Shown: piece after piece, positions 41,205 to 50,215 of the stretch | Layout of the letters: the number at the start of each line of letters is the position of its first letter | How positions within the stretch are numbered: position 1 is the stretch's first letter | Source: Burkholderia sp. 8Y | GTDB taxonomy: Bacteria > Pseudomonadota > Gammaproteobacteria > Burkholderiales > Burkholderiaceae | Assembly (NCBI RefSeq): GCF_902506145.1 | Contig: NZ_LR733520.1 | Span: 1,703,371 to 1,767,370 of the forward strand | Direction: 5' to 3' | Length of the DNA stretch: 64,000 bases | Program-made: the position numbers and the translations under genes | The notes under the pieces: generated by a model | The model's input: the letters and a program-made list of their open reading frames with translations, nothing else | What the model was told of the DNA's origin: nothing | Databases searched by the model: none

Positions 41205-41291
41205 TTAGCGCGGTAGGCGCGCTAGCAGCGATAGTGCGCGTAGGAACGCACCAGCCGAAGAAGACGAGAGGAGGAACAGAGAAAAGTTCAT
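41205..41291 (-). CDS. Leucine-rich leader peptide upstream of leuA (candidate leuL)
   Basis: A 28-codon ORF on the minus strand, ATG at 41291 and TAA at 41205, 128 bases before leuA. The peptide starts MNFSLFLLSSSSAGAFLRAL and ends SLLARLPR. Eight of 28 residues are leucine. The leucine codons are CTG, CTC, CTC, CTA, CTA, CTG, CTA, CTA; CTA is a rare codon in GC-rich genomes like this one. A -10 TATAGT at 41303-41298 would start transcription at or next to the ATG, so the mRNA is probably leaderless. This is the layout of an amino-acid attenuation peptide. The function is inferred; there is no known homolog I can name. Confidence 0.55.
   Translation of the reverse strand: MNFSLFLLSSSSAGAFLRALSLLARLPR
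41206..41224 (-). promoter_or_regulatory. Hairpin over the last codons of the leuA leader ORF
   Basis: TAGCGCG pairs exactly with CGCGCTA around a 5-base loop. The stem covers codons CTA-GCG-CGC-CTA and the TAA stop of the leader ORF, so stalled ribosomes would prevent it. A second hairpin (41149-41171, TTCG-A-CGCCA / TGGCG-CGAA) lies between the leader ORF and leuA. Confidence 0.4.
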
Positions 41292-41297
41292 TCGAAA

Positions 41298-41326
41298 ACT
41301 ATAACGGCTTTCAGAGGCGCGTGCAA
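41298..41326 (-). promoter_or_regulatory. Promoter of leuA
   Basis: On the minus strand TTGCAC (41326-41321) and TATAGT (41303-41298) are 17 bases apart. The predicted start is within two bases of the leader ATG at 41291. The -35 is imperfect and the -10 matches five of six. Confidence 0.5.
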
Positions 41327-41387
41327 TGAGGCTTTACGATCGAATCGATAGGCCGCGAGCACGGTCGCTTCAAGGCAACGCCACAAA

Positions 41388-41425
41388 ACAAAAAGCCTGC
41401 ATTCGCGAGAAAGCAGGCTTTTTGT
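41388..41425. terminator. Terminator after the NlpC/P60 peptidase gene
   Basis: Perfect 13-bp stem ACAAAAAGCCTGC / GCAGGCTTTTTGT with a 12-base loop; on the minus strand it ends in TTTTTGT. It isolates the leuA promoter from the upstream gene. Confidence 0.85.
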
Positions 41426-41442
41426 CGATGCAGCAGGAGCGG

Positions 41443-42105
41443 TCAGTAACCGCCAAGGGTCGCGCTCACGCGCTGACGCAATTCGGTGCCGTCGTTGAAC
41501 TGCGCGTTCTCGATGCGGCGTGCGCCCGTGAATCGCTTTTCCCAGTAGGCGTTTTCCATGTCGTCGACGCGGATCGTGCTGCCGGTGGAAGGCGAATGGA
41601 CGAACTTGTTGTCGCCGATATAGATGCCCACGTGCGAGAACGAGCGGCGCATGGTGTTGAAGAACACCAGATCGCCCGGCTTCAGATCCGACACGCGGAC
41701 CTTCTCGCCGACACGGCTCATTTCTTCGGCGCGGCGCGGCAGCGTCATCCCAAGCGTGTCCTGGAAAACGTAGCGCACGAAGCCGCTGCAATCGAGACCG
41801 GAGTCCGGCGTGTCGCCGCCCCAGCGATAGCGCACGCCGATCATATTGAGCGCGCCGACGACGACGTCGCCCGCCTTGCTCGCCACGCCGGAGAAGAAAG
41901 CCTTCGCGCCGCCCGGTGCGCTGGCGGTGTCCGCCGTGGCTGCGACTTCGGGGGCTTTGGAAGCGGTGGAGGTGCCGTTGCCGGCATTTTGGCTATTACT
42001 GCTGACTTCGTCGGCGAATGCGCCGGAAGTGGTGGTCATCAGAAGGCCGAGCAACATGCCCGCGGCGGCGCGCGCACATGTCTGAGTCAACGTGAGTGGT
42101 TGCAT
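41443..42105 (-). CDS. C40-family (NlpC/P60) peptidoglycan hydrolase
   Basis: Encodes 220 residues. A signal peptide (residues 1 to about 31, ending SGAFA) is followed by a Ser/Ala linker and the NlpC/P60 domain: catalytic Cys106 in LDCSGF, His158 in SHVGIY, and His170 in KFVHSP. It cleaves D-Glu-mDAP bonds in peptidoglycan in the periplasm. The open frame extends 25 codons upstream; the ATG at 42105 begins a good signal peptide. A strong promoter is at 42168-42196. Confidence 0.92.
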   Translation of the reverse strand: MQPLTLTQTCARAAAGMLLGLLMTTTSGAFADEVSSNSQNAGNGTSTASKAPEVAATADTASAPGGAKAFFSGVASKAGDVVVGALNMIGVRYRWGGDTPDSGLDCSGFVRYVFQDTLGMTLPRRAEEMSRVGEKVRVSDLKPGDLVFFNTMRRSFSHVGIYIGDNKFVHSPSTGSTIRVDDMENAYWEKRFTGARRIENAQFNDGTELRQRVSATLGGY

Positions 42106-42167
42106 CGGTCGGTAGGATTTACAATTAAAGACTGAAAAATCAGTGAGATATGTGAAAGTTTGAACGC

Positions 42168-42196
42168 ATACTAGCCACAAAGTATTTAACTGTCAA
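42168..42196 (-). promoter_or_regulatory. Strong sigma70 promoter of the NlpC/P60 gene
   Basis: On the minus strand a perfect TTGACA (42196-42191) lies 17 bases from TAGTAT (42173-42168). The region (42106-42252) is markedly A/T-rich compared with its neighbours. The 5' leader contains a small ACTGA / TCAGT hairpin. Confidence 0.75.
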
Positions 42197-42252
42197 AAGA
42201 AATAGAAAAATACAATTGAGACGGACACGCAATTGGCGAAAAAGAAAGATTT

Positions 42253-43851
42253 TTAGGAATTTAGAGCTGCCGCCAGAAGCTTTCGTGTGTATTCATCCGA
42301 CGGATCCGCAAAAATCTTCTCTACTTCACCGGATTCGACGACATTTCCATCTCGCATGACCGCGACACGATGCGCCATCGCGCCAATCACTTGCAAATCG
42401 TGGCTAATAAACACATACCCGAGATTGTGCTTCTTCTGAATGTCGGCAAGCAGCGCCAGAACTTGAGTCTGGATTGAGACATCGAGCGCGCTCGTCGGTT
42501 CGTCGAGAATCAGGATGCTCGGCTCGAGCACCAGCGCGCGCGCAATCGCGATGCGCTGCCGCTGCCCGCCCGAGAACTCATGCGGATAACGCGTGAGCGC
42601 CGTGCGATCGAGACCGACTTCGCGCAGCACGGCAATCACCTTCGCGCGCCGTGCGGCCGCATCCAGTTCCGGCCGATGCAGCGCGAGCCCCTCGCCCACG
42701 ATGCGCTCCACTGTCTGCCGCGGCGACAGCGAGCTGAACGGGTCCTGAAACACCACTTGCAGGTTCGAGCGCAGCACCGTTTTTTCGCGTCCGCGAAAGT
42801 CGCCGAGCGCCCTGCCCTGGAACTGCACGGTCCCATGCGAGATGCGCTGCAGGCCGAGGAGCGCCATCGCGAGCGTGGATTTGCCGGAGCCCGATTCGCC
42901 GACGATGCCGAGCGTTTCGCCCTGCCGCACGGAGAGTGTCACGTCGTCGACGGCCTTGAAGCGGCCGCGCCGGAACCATCCCTCGAAGCCCGGAAGCCGC
43001 GTCGGATATTCGACGCGCACGTCTTTGGCATCCAGCAGCACGGGCGCGATCGGCAGCACCGGCAGCACGCGACGCTCAGGCCGGCTGTTCAGCAACCGCT
43101 GCGTGTACGGGTGTTGCGGCGACTCGAAGATCTCGTCGACCGCGCCGCTTTCGACGAGCACGCCCTTCTCCATCACCGCGACGCGCTGCGCAAAACGCCG
43201 CACCAGATTCAGATCGTGCGTGATGAGCAGCACGGCCATGCCGCGGTTTTCGGCTTCGTCGCGCTGCAGCTCGAGCAGCAGTTCGACGATCTGCGCGCGG
43301 ATGGTCACGTCGAGCGCCGTCGTCGGCTCGTCGGCGAGCAGAAGACGCGGCCGGCACGCGAGCGCCATCGCGATCATCACGCGCTGCCGCTGCCCGCCCG
43401 AAAGCTGATGCGGATAGCTGTCGACGCGCCGCCCCGGTTCCGTGATGCCCGTGCGCGCCAGGAGCGCGATCGCGCGTGCGCGGGCCTGCCGCGGGGTCGC
43501 GCCGTCGTGAAGCTGAATGGTTTCGCCAATCTGGTCGCCGACCGTGTACAGCGGATTGAGCGCGGTCATCGGCTCCTGAAAGATCATCGCGATGTCCGAG
43601 CCGCGCAGGCCGCGCATCTCGCGTTCGCTTTTCGCCAGCAGGTCGACGCCCGCGAAGCGGATCGCGCCGCTCATGTCGGCATCGCGCACGAGGCGCAGCA
43701 CCGACAGCGCCGTTACGCTCTTGCCGGAACCCGACTCGCCGACGAGCGCGACGCGTTCGCCCGCGCGAATATCGAGACTCACGCCGTCCACGGCGAGCGT
43801 GTCGCCGAAGCGCACGCGCAGATTGTCGATCGACAGCAGCGGCTCGCTCAT
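42253..43851 (-). CDS. yejF: ABC transporter ATP-binding protein with two ATPase domains (YejF-like)
   Basis: Encodes 532 residues with two complete ATP-binding cassettes. Walker A motifs are [13 protein letters not shown] (N-domain) and [13 protein letters not shown] (C-domain); signature motifs are [14 protein letters not shown] and [14 protein letters not shown]; Walker B are [12 protein letters not shown] and [12 protein letters not shown]. This fused form is typical of YejF (microcin C / peptide uptake). The start at 43851 overlaps the yejE stop. The open frame further upstream is a shadow. Confidence 0.92.
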   Translation of the reverse strand: MSEPLLSIDNLRVRFGDTLAVDGVSLDIRAGERVALVGESGSGKSVTALSVLRLVRDADMSGAIRFAGVDLLAKSEREMRGLRGSDIAMIFQEPMTALNPLYTVGDQIGETIQLHDGATPRQARARAIALLARTGITEPGRRVDSYPHQLSGGQRQRVMIAMALACRPRLLLADEPTTALDVTIRAQIVELLLELQRDEAENRGMAVLLITHDLNLVRRFAQRVAVMEKGVLVESGAVDEIFESPQHPYTQRLLNSRPERRVLPVLPIAPVLLDAKDVRVEYPTRLPGFEGWFRRGRFKAVDDVTLSVRQGETLGIVGESGSGKSTLAMALLGLQRISHGTVQFQGRALGDFRGREKTVLRSNLQVVFQDPFSSLSPRQTVERIVGEGLALHRPELDAAARRAKVIAVLREVGLDRTALTRYPHEFSGGQRQRIAIARALVLEPSILILDEPTSALDVSIQTQVLALLADIQKKHNLGYVFISHDLQVIGAMAHRVAVMRDGNVVESGEVEKIFADPSDEYTRKLLAAALNS

Positions 43852-44960
43852 TGGCCGCCTCCGGCTTTCACCGCATCGGAAATGCGCGTGTCGAGCGCGT
43901 TGCGCAGCGCGTCGCCCATGAACGTGAGCAACAGCAGCGTCGCGACGAGCACGCCGAAAGTCGACACCGAGATCCACCACGCGTCGAGATTGGCCTTGCC
44001 CTGCGCGAGCAGTTCGCCGAGCGACGGCGTCGGCGACGGCACGCCCAAGCCGAGAAAATCGAGGCTCGTGAGCGCGAGAATCGCCCCGCTCATGCGAAAC
44101 GGCAGGAACGTGATGACGGGCGTCAGGCTATTGGGCAGCACATGCCGCCAGATGATCTGCCAGTTGGACAAACCCATCGCGCGGGCGGCGCGCACGTAGT
44201 CCTGCGTACGATTGCGCAGGAACTCGGCGCGCACGTAATCGGACAAGCCGATCCAGCCGAAAAGCGAAAGCAGAATGATGAGCAGGATCAGGCTTGGCTC
44301 GAAGATCGACGCGAAGATGATGAGCAGATAAAGCTCCGGCAGCGCGCTCCAGATTTCGATCAGCCGCTGCCCGGTCAGGTCGATGCGTCCGCCGAAGTAA
44401 CCCTGCACCGCGCCCGCGACGACTCCGAGCACCGTGCCGATGGCCGTCAACACCAGCGCGAACAGCACCGACACGCGAAAGCCGTAGACGAGCCGCGCGA
44501 ACACGTCGCGGCCGCGGTCGTCCGTGCCGAGCCAGTTTTCGCGCGACGGCGGCGCCGGATTCGAGCCCTTCGAGAAGTAATTGAGCGTGTCGTAGTAGTA
44601 GTGATTCGGCGGATAGATCGCGAAGTTGCCGGGCGCGTTGAAGCGGTCGCGCACGAAAGGATCGAGATAATCGGCGGGCGTCGGGAAGTCGCCGCCGAAG
44701 GTCGTCTCCGCGTAGGTCTTCACGAGCGGAAAGTAGAACTGCCCCTGATAGCGCACGACAAGCGGTTTGTCGTTCGACCACAATGGGCCCCCCAAGCTGA
44801 TGACAAACGCCGCGACGAACACGACGAGGCTCCAGTAGCCCAGCCGGTTGCGCCTGAAACGCTGCCATACGCGCTGCCCGGGCGTCATCGAGACTTCGGG
44901 GCGCAGCGGCTGGCCGTCTGTTGCGGTCGCGGCGCGGCGCGACGATGCGGCTCGGTTCAA
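43848..44960 (-). CDS. yejE: Peptide ABC transporter permease (YejE-like)
   Basis: Encodes 370 residues. An N-terminal helix, a large periplasmic loop (about 60-145, with NHYYYDTLNYF) and five more helices fit the DppC/YejE family; the loop is longer than in DppC. The EAA-type motif is YVRAARAMGLSNWQIIWRHVLPNS. It partners with YejB in the membrane. It starts two bases after yejB ends. Confidence 0.93.
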   Translation of the reverse strand: MNRAASSRRAATATDGQPLRPEVSMTPGQRVWQRFRRNRLGYWSLVVFVAAFVISLGGPLWSNDKPLVVRYQGQFYFPLVKTYAETTFGGDFPTPADYLDPFVRDRFNAPGNFAIYPPNHYYYDTLNYFSKGSNPAPPSRENWLGTDDRGRDVFARLVYGFRVSVLFALVLTAIGTVLGVVAGAVQGYFGGRIDLTGQRLIEIWSALPELYLLIIFASIFEPSLILLIILLSLFGWIGLSDYVRAEFLRNRTQDYVRAARAMGLSNWQIIWRHVLPNSLTPVITFLPFRMSGAILALTSLDFLGLGVPSPTPSLGELLAQGKANLDAWWISVSTFGVLVATLLLLTFMGDALRNALDTRISDAVKAGGGQ

Positions 44961-44961
44961 G

Positions 44962-46002
44962 TCAACGCTCCAGTTGCTCGAATTGAATGCGCGGATCGAC
45001 CCATACGTAGCACAGGTCCGAGACGAGCTTCGTCGCGAGGCCGATCAGCGTGAAGAGATACAGCGTGCCGAGCACGACCGGATAATCGCGCCGCACGACC
45101 GATTCGTAGGACAGCAGCCCGAGGCCGTCGAGCGAAAAAAGCGTCTCGATCAGCAGACTGCCCGTGAAGAACGCGCCGATGAACGCCGCCGGGAAGCCGA
45201 CGATCAGCGGCAAGAGCGCATTGCGAAAGACGTGCTTCCACAGCACGCGCCGCTCGCTCAGGCCCTTCGCGCGCGCCGTCAGCACGTACTGCTTGCGGAT
45301 TTCGTCGAGAAATGCGTTCTTCGTGAGCATCGTGACGATGGCGAAGCTCCCGACCACCGACGCCGCCACCGGCAACGTGATGTGCCACAGATAGTCGAAA
45401 ATCTTCCCGCCGAGCGAGAGCGTCGCCCAGTTGTCCGAAGTCAGATTGCGCAACGGGAACAGTTGCCAGAACGTCCCGCCGCCGAACAGCACGAGCAGCA
45501 GCACGCCCAGTACGAAGCCGGGAATCGCGAAGCCGATCAGGACGATGAGACTCGTCGCGACATCGAACCGGGAGCCGTTCTTCACGGCCTTCGCGATGCC
45601 GAGCGGCACCGATATCAGATAGGTGATGAAGAACGTCCACAAGCCGATGCTGATCGACACCGGCAGCTTCGACACGATCAGCGACCACACGCTCTGATGC
45701 CGGAAGTAGCTCTCGCCGAGATCAAAGCGCGCGAACTTGCCGAGCATCGAGAGATAACGCTGAAGCGGCGGCTTGTCGAAGCCGTAGAGCGCCTTCAGTT
45801 GCGCGATCTGCTGCGCATCGACGCCTGTGTGCGAGCGCATGCCGAACGCCGCGCCGCCCTCCGCGTTGCCGCGCCGCAGGTCGTGAACCGCCTGCTCGAC
45901 CGGACCGCCCGGCACGAACTGGATCACGACGAACGTCAGCGTGAGCACGCCGATCAGCGTCGGAATCATCAACAGAATGCGTTTGAGGATGTAGCTCCAC
46001 AT
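44962..46002 (-). CDS. yejB: Peptide ABC transporter permease (YejB-like)
   Basis: Encodes 346 residues with six membrane helices and starts MWSYILKRILLMIPTLIGVL, typical of DppB/YejB permeases. The EAA loop is VLTARAKGLSERRVLWKHVFRNALLP. The QFVPGGPVEQAV motif follows helix 1. It lies ten bases after yejA. Confidence 0.93.
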   Translation of the reverse strand: MWSYILKRILLMIPTLIGVLTLTFVVIQFVPGGPVEQAVHDLRRGNAEGGAAFGMRSHTGVDAQQIAQLKALYGFDKPPLQRYLSMLGKFARFDLGESYFRHQSVWSLIVSKLPVSISIGLWTFFITYLISVPLGIAKAVKNGSRFDVATSLIVLIGFAIPGFVLGVLLLVLFGGGTFWQLFPLRNLTSDNWATLSLGGKIFDYLWHITLPVAASVVGSFAIVTMLTKNAFLDEIRKQYVLTARAKGLSERRVLWKHVFRNALLPLIVGFPAAFIGAFFTGSLLIETLFSLDGLGLLSYESVVRRDYPVVLGTLYLFTLIGLATKLVSDLCYVWVDPRIQFEQLER

Positions 46003-46012
46003 CGCGTCGTCC

Positions 46013-47896
46013 TTATCTAGATACCGCCGTGGGCTTCTTCCACCACGTCGAGAGCACCCACTCGTCCGCGACGTAATAGAGCGGCAACGTCGACGGATAG
46101 CCGAGCGTGTTGCGGTACGCGACCCGATGCGTCGCCGAGTACCAGTGCGGAATCACGTAGTAGCCGTTCATCAGCACGCGGTCGAGCGCGTGCGTCGCGT
46201 CCACGAGCTGATCGCGCGTCTGCGCGGACACGACCTTGCGCAGAATCGCGTCGATGGCCGGCGACTTCACGCCCGCCAGGTTGTCCGAGCCCTGCTCGTC
46301 CGCATACTTGCTGCCGAAGCGCGACACCTGCTCGGTGCCCGGCACCTGCACGTCGGGCAGACGCACGCTCGTCATGTCGAAGTCGAACGCATCGAGGCGC
46401 TTCTGGATCAGCGCGTAGTCGACAGTGCGAAAGTTCATCGTGATCCCGAGCTTTTGCAGATTGCGTCCGAACGCGGCCGCGACCGGCTCCATCGACGCGC
46501 CGCCGCCCGTGTCGTCGAGTATCTCGAACGCGAACGGCTGGCCCTTCGCGTTGCGCAGCGCGCCGTCGCGATACGTCCAGCCCGCTTGCGCCAGCAACTC
46601 GCGCGCCTTGATGAGATTCGCGCGCAGCGAGCCGGGCGGATCGGTGTCCGGCTGCTTCGGCATGTCGCCGAAAACCGCGGGATCGAGCTGCTTGCGCAAC
46701 GGATCGAGAATCGCGAGCTCGCCTTCGCTCGGCGTGCCTTTCGCCTGCAAATCCGTATTGACGAAGAAGCTGTCCGTGCGCTTGTACTGGTTGAAGAAGA
46801 GTTGCCGGTTGAGCCACTCGAAGTCGAGCGCGAGATCGAGCGCCTGGCGCACGCGCACGTCCTTGAAAAGCGGCCGGCGCAGGTTCATGAAGAAGCCCTG
46901 CATCCCCGTGCCGTTGTGGTGCGGAAATTCGCGCTTGATGAGTTCGCCGCTGTCGAACCGCTTGCCGATATCGCGCCTCACCCAGCTTCGCGCGACGTTC
47001 TCGACCAACACGTCGTACTCGCCCGCCTTGAACGCTTCGAGCCGCGCGGTGGCGTCCGAATACAGCTTGTATTCGATGCGCGCGAAGTTGTGCGTCCCGA
47101 CGCGCACCGGCAGCGACGCGCCCCAGTAGTGCGGATCGCGCTTATAGGCGATCGTGCGACCGTTGTCGAACGAGTCGATCACGTAATCGCCGCTCGCGAT
47201 CGGCTTTTCGAACGCGAGCTGATCGAACGGAACGCGCGTGCCGTCGGCGCGCAGCCCCCATTTGCGCGAAAACACCGGGATGCCGCCCGCAAGCAGCGGC
47301 ATTTCGCGCGTCGCGACCTTGTATTCGAAGCGGATCGTCAGCCGGTCGACGACGACCGCGCGTGCGATCTGCCCGAAGTACACCGAAAACTGCGGCGCGG
47401 CTTTCGGACTCTTGAGCGTCTCGAACGAGAACTTGACGTCCTCGGCCGTGACCGGATCGCCGTTCGTGAAGCGCGCTTTCGGATTGATATGGAAGGTGGT
47501 GGACAGCCCGTCCGCGGCCACGTCGATATTGTCCGCGAGCAGGCAATAGGCGCTCGCCACTTCATCGGAGCTACCCGTCGTCAGGCTTTCGAACATGAGC
47601 CCGAGTCCCGGCGCGGGATTGCCTCGTAGCGTGAACGGGTTGAACTTGTCGAAGCTCGTCAGGCGGCTCGGATTGGCGAGCACCAGTGTGCCGTCGCGCG
47701 GCGCGTCGGGATTGACGTAATCGAAGTGCCTGAAGTCGGGCGGATACTTCGGCTCGCCGTACTGCGCATAGGCGTGCGCGGCGAACGCGGCGCTTGAGGC
47801 AAAGAACGCGATGCACGCGGCGAGCACGAGCGCGAGAAGCGTGCCCCGCGCGAGCGATGATGCGTACGGCAGGCGGGACGTCGACAGCCCGGTCAT
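46013..47896 (-). CDS. yejA: Extracellular solute-binding protein (YejA-like peptide binder)
   Basis: Encodes 627 residues. A signal peptide (ALVLAACIAFFASSAAFA) precedes an SBP_bac_5 domain. The conserved YPPDFRHFDYVNPDAPRDG and FDKFNPFTLRG openings match YejA. It binds peptides or microcin-C-like compounds in the periplasm for YejBEF. The open frame begins 16 codons upstream, but AAGGAG lies just before the ATG at 47896, which also gives a good signal peptide. Genes yejA-B-E-F form one operon. Confidence 0.92.
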   Translation of the reverse strand: MTGLSTSRLPYASSLARGTLLALVLAACIAFFASSAAFAAHAYAQYGEPKYPPDFRHFDYVNPDAPRDGTLVLANPSRLTSFDKFNPFTLRGNPAPGLGLMFESLTTGSSDEVASAYCLLADNIDVAADGLSTTFHINPKARFTNGDPVTAEDVKFSFETLKSPKAAPQFSVYFGQIARAVVVDRLTIRFEYKVATREMPLLAGGIPVFSRKWGLRADGTRVPFDQLAFEKPIASGDYVIDSFDNGRTIAYKRDPHYWGASLPVRVGTHNFARIEYKLYSDATARLEAFKAGEYDVLVENVARSWVRRDIGKRFDSGELIKREFPHHNGTGMQGFFMNLRRPLFKDVRVRQALDLALDFEWLNRQLFFNQYKRTDSFFVNTDLQAKGTPSEGELAILDPLRKQLDPAVFGDMPKQPDTDPPGSLRANLIKARELLAQAGWTYRDGALRNAKGQPFAFEILDDTGGGASMEPVAAAFGRNLQKLGITMNFRTVDYALIQKRLDAFDFDMTSVRLPDVQVPGTEQVSRFGSKYADEQGSDNLAGVKSPAIDAILRKVVSAQTRDQLVDATHALDRVLMNGYYVIPHWYSATHRVAYRNTLGYPSTLPLYYVADEWVLSTWWKKPTAVSR

Positions 47897-48156
47897 AGGC
47901 TCCTTGCGAGATGAGTGAATGGCCCGGCGCGTTGCAGAGCGCATCGGCGCTCACGCGGACTGAGCGGAAGCGGCCGGACGGCTCTGGCGATGTGAGAGAA
48001 TTCTACCCAATCAAAACGCCATGCGGTTTGGCGCACGGCGGGCCTCTCACGCGAGGCTCGCGCGTCCCGTCGAACCCATGCGCGCCGCACCCGACGCGAA
48101 GCCGCAATCGAGACGCCTTGCGAGCCTCGCGTGACATTGACATTCAAGGAGCATTC

Positions 48157-48948
48157 ATGGGCTTTCTCGCTGGAAAACGAATTCTGCTGACCGGCTTGCT
48201 GTCGAACCGCTCGATCGCTTACGGCATCGCGGAGGCCTGCAAGCGCGAGGGCGCGGAACTGGCGTTCACGTATGTCGGCGAGCGTTTCAAGGACCGCATC
48301 ACCGAATTTGCGACCGAGTTCGGCAGCGACATGATGTATCCGTGCGATGTCAGCAGCGACGCCGACATCGAGGCGCTCTTCTCCTCGCTCAAGGAACGCT
48401 GGGATACGCTCGACGGTCTCGTGCATTCCATCGGCTTTGCGCCGCGCGAGGCGATTGCCGGCGACTTCCTCGAAGGCATGACGCGCGAGAACTTTCGCAT
48501 CGCGCACGACATCTCCGCGTACAGCTTCCCGGCGCTCGCCAAGGCCGCGCATTCCATGCTCTCGGACAGCGCGTCGTTGCTCACGCTCAGCTATCTCGGC
48601 GCGGAACGCGCAATTCCGAACTACAACACGATGGGTCTCGCGAAGGCATCGCTGGAAGCGAGCGTGCGATATCTCGCGGCATCGCTCGGGCAAAAGGGCG
48701 TGCGCGTGAACGGCATTTCGGCAGGTCCGATCAAGACGCTCGCGGCGAGCGGCATCAAGGGCTTCGGCAAGATTCTCGATTTCGTCGAAGACAACGCGCC
48801 GCTCAAGCGCAACGTGACCATCGAACAGGTCGGCAACGTCGCCGCGTTCCTGCTGTCGGATCTGGCGGGCGGCGTGAGCGCGGAAATCGTTCATGTCGAT
48901 GCCGGGTTCCATGCGGTCGTCGGCGGCATGGCTGGCATCGGCGAGTAA
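48157..48948 (+). CDS. fabI: Enoyl-[acyl-carrier-protein] reductase (NADH) FabI
   Basis: Encodes 263 residues of the SDR superfamily. The nucleotide-binding start [20 protein letters not shown] replaces the usual GxxxGxG motif, as in FabI. The catalytic Tyr and Lys are in [18 protein letters not shown] (Tyr-x6-Lys). It reduces trans-2-enoyl-ACP in the last step of each elongation cycle and is the triclosan target. AAGGAG lies six bases before the ATG at 48157. A terminator is at 48982-49016. Confidence 0.97.
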   Translation: MGFLAGKRILLTGLLSNRSIAYGIAEACKREGAELAFTYVGERFKDRITEFATEFGSDMMYPCDVSSDADIEALFSSLKERWDTLDGLVHSIGFAPREAIAGDFLEGMTRENFRIAHDISAYSFPALAKAAHSMLSDSASLLTLSYLGAERAIPNYNTMGLAKASLEASVRYLAASLGQKGVRVNGISAGPIKTLAASGIKGFGKILDFVEDNAPLKRNVTIEQVGNVAAFLLSDLAGGVSAEIVHVDAGFHAVVGGMAGIGE

Positions 48949-48981
48949 GGTTGTGTGCCGCGTCGTCGCGGCAGGGTGTCG

Positions 48982-49016
48982 AAAGGGCTGTTTCCTCGTG
49001 AAACGGCCCTTTTGTC
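48982..49016 (+). terminator. Terminator after fabI
   Basis: Stem AAAGGGCTGTTTC / GAAACGGCCCTTT (one T-G pair), 5-base loop, followed by TGTCGTTT; the stem ends in TTTT. It lies 34 bases after the fabI stop. Confidence 0.8.
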
Positions 49017-49038
49017 GTTTGGGAGCCGTCGAACGCAA

Positions 49039-49416
49039 TCAATGGTGTCCGTGGCCGTTTCCATGACCATTGCCGTGGCCGTTGCCATGCCCGTGGTCGT
49101 ATCCGTGGCCACGCCACGGCTCCGGACCGTGCCCGTAGCCGTGATGCCGATACCAGTCGTTGCGGCTCCAGTAGCGTCGTCCATCCCAGTACCGGTCGCC
49201 GTGCCAGCCGATGACCACGGGCGGCGCGTACATCGGCGCGGGCTGATAGATGACCGGCGGCGGGGGCGGCGCGTAGACGGGCGTCGGCGCGACGTACACG
49301 GGCGCCCGAATCCCGATATTCACGCCGATGCGTACATCGGACGCCTGCGCCGGACTGCCTGCGATGCAGGCGGCGGCACTCACCGCGGCTGCGAGCAACT
49401 GCCTCGTTGATTTCAT
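49039..49416 (-). CDS. Secreted His/Gly-rich protein with PXPV-type motif (paralog of the next gene)
   Basis: Encodes about 125 residues. A signal peptide (LLAAAVSAAACIAGSPAQA) is followed by GVNIGIRAPVYVAPTPVYAPPPPPV, a Tyr/Pro-rich stretch, then VVIGWHGDRYWDGRRYWSRNDW, and a tail of HG/GH repeats (GHGNGHGNGHGNGHGHH). This composition is common in small Burkholderia envelope proteins; the His-rich end suggests metal binding (inference). ATGs lie at 49425 and 49416; GAGG spaced eight bases favours 49416. It is 219 bases from its paralog on the same strand. Confidence 0.75.
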   Translation of the reverse strand: MKSTRQLLAAAVSAAACIAGSPAQASDVRIGVNIGIRAPVYVAPTPVYAPPPPPVIYQPAPMYAPPVVIGWHGDRYWDGRRYWSRNDWYRHHGYGHGPEPWRGHGYDHGHGNGHGNGHGNGHGHH

Positions 49417-49565
49417 CGCTTTCATCCTCGTTTTCTCGTTGTTGGCATGCGACGAAATATAACGGAATGCTTTCGAACGAATATTTCCGCTTTGTAAGTT
49501 TCTGCCGATCGCGCGGTTAGGTCAGAGGAAAGCTTACGTTTCGTTACACCGGGGAAGCCGAGCGC

Positions 49566-49602
49566 CAAACAAAAAGCCACCCGCGTTCGTGCGGATGGCT
49601 TT
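49566..49602 (-). terminator. Terminator after the second His/Gly-rich gene
   Basis: On the minus strand AGCCATCCGC / GCGGGTGGCT form a 10-bp stem with one mismatch, followed by TTTTTGTTTGG. It separates the two paralogs, so each has its own transcript. Confidence 0.75.
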
Positions 49603-49634
49603 CGGTCGAGAAGCTAAGCGCCCGGGCTTTCGGC

Positions 49635-49994
49635 TCAGTGCCAGCCGTGGTGTCCGTGATCTCCGTGATCCCCGTGTCCGTGGTCTTCGTGACCGTATGC
49701 GTTGCCGTGGCCGTGATAGCGATACCAGTCGTCGCGATCCCAATATCGGCGGCCGTCCCAGTATTGGTCGCCGTGCCAGCCGATCACGACGGCCGGCTGC
49801 GCATAGACCGGAGGCGGCGGCGCGTACATGACGGGCGGCGGAGGCGGCGCGTAGACCGGCGCCGGTGCCACGTACACAGGCGCGGGAATCCCGATGTTCA
49901 CGCCCACGGACACTCCCGCCATCGCCGCGCCGGAGACCGTCAAGCCGCCGAGCACCAGCGCGTATGCCACGGAAGCCTTCGAAACCTTGTTCAT
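49635..49994 (-). CDS. Secreted His/Gly-rich protein with PXPV-type motif
   Basis: Encodes 119 residues built like its neighbour at 49039-49416: signal peptide (VALVLGG-like; YALVLGGLTVSGAAMA), GVNIGIPAPVYVAPAPVYAPPPPP, then VVIGWHGDQYWDGRRYWDRDDW, and a tail rich in His, Gly and Asp (GHEDHGHGDHGDHGHHGWH). The shared core of about 60 residues is nearly identical, so this is a tandem duplication. A periplasmic or surface location is predicted. Its function is unknown; the Asp/His tail could bind divalent metals. Confidence 0.78.
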   Translation of the reverse strand: MNKVSKASVAYALVLGGLTVSGAAMAGVSVGVNIGIPAPVYVAPAPVYAPPPPPVMYAPPPPVYAQPAVVIGWHGDQYWDGRRYWDRDDWYRYHGHGNAYGHEDHGHGDHGDHGHHGWH

Positions 49995-50160
49995 GTGAAG
50001 CCCACCTCGATGGGATATTTGTTGTGTTGAATCGACTATATCGAACGATTTGCCGGACAGTTGTTCGAGTTCGTAACGTCGCGTTACTGCCCGCTTGCCC
50101 TGCTCGGCGCGGCTCCAGGCTTACGACGATGTAAGCCTCACCGCGTCCGCTGCCGGCGCC

Positions 50161-50190
50161 AATAGAAACGGCGGCCCGTGCAGGCCGCCG
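50161..50190 (-). terminator. Terminator after the MFS transporter gene
   Basis: Perfect 8-bp stem CGGCGGCC / GGCCGCCG with a 6-base loop; on the minus strand it is followed by TTTCTATT. It lies 26 bases past the transporter stop. Confidence 0.7.
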
Positions 50191-50215
50191 CGATAGTACC
50201 GCAATGTCTCGTGCG

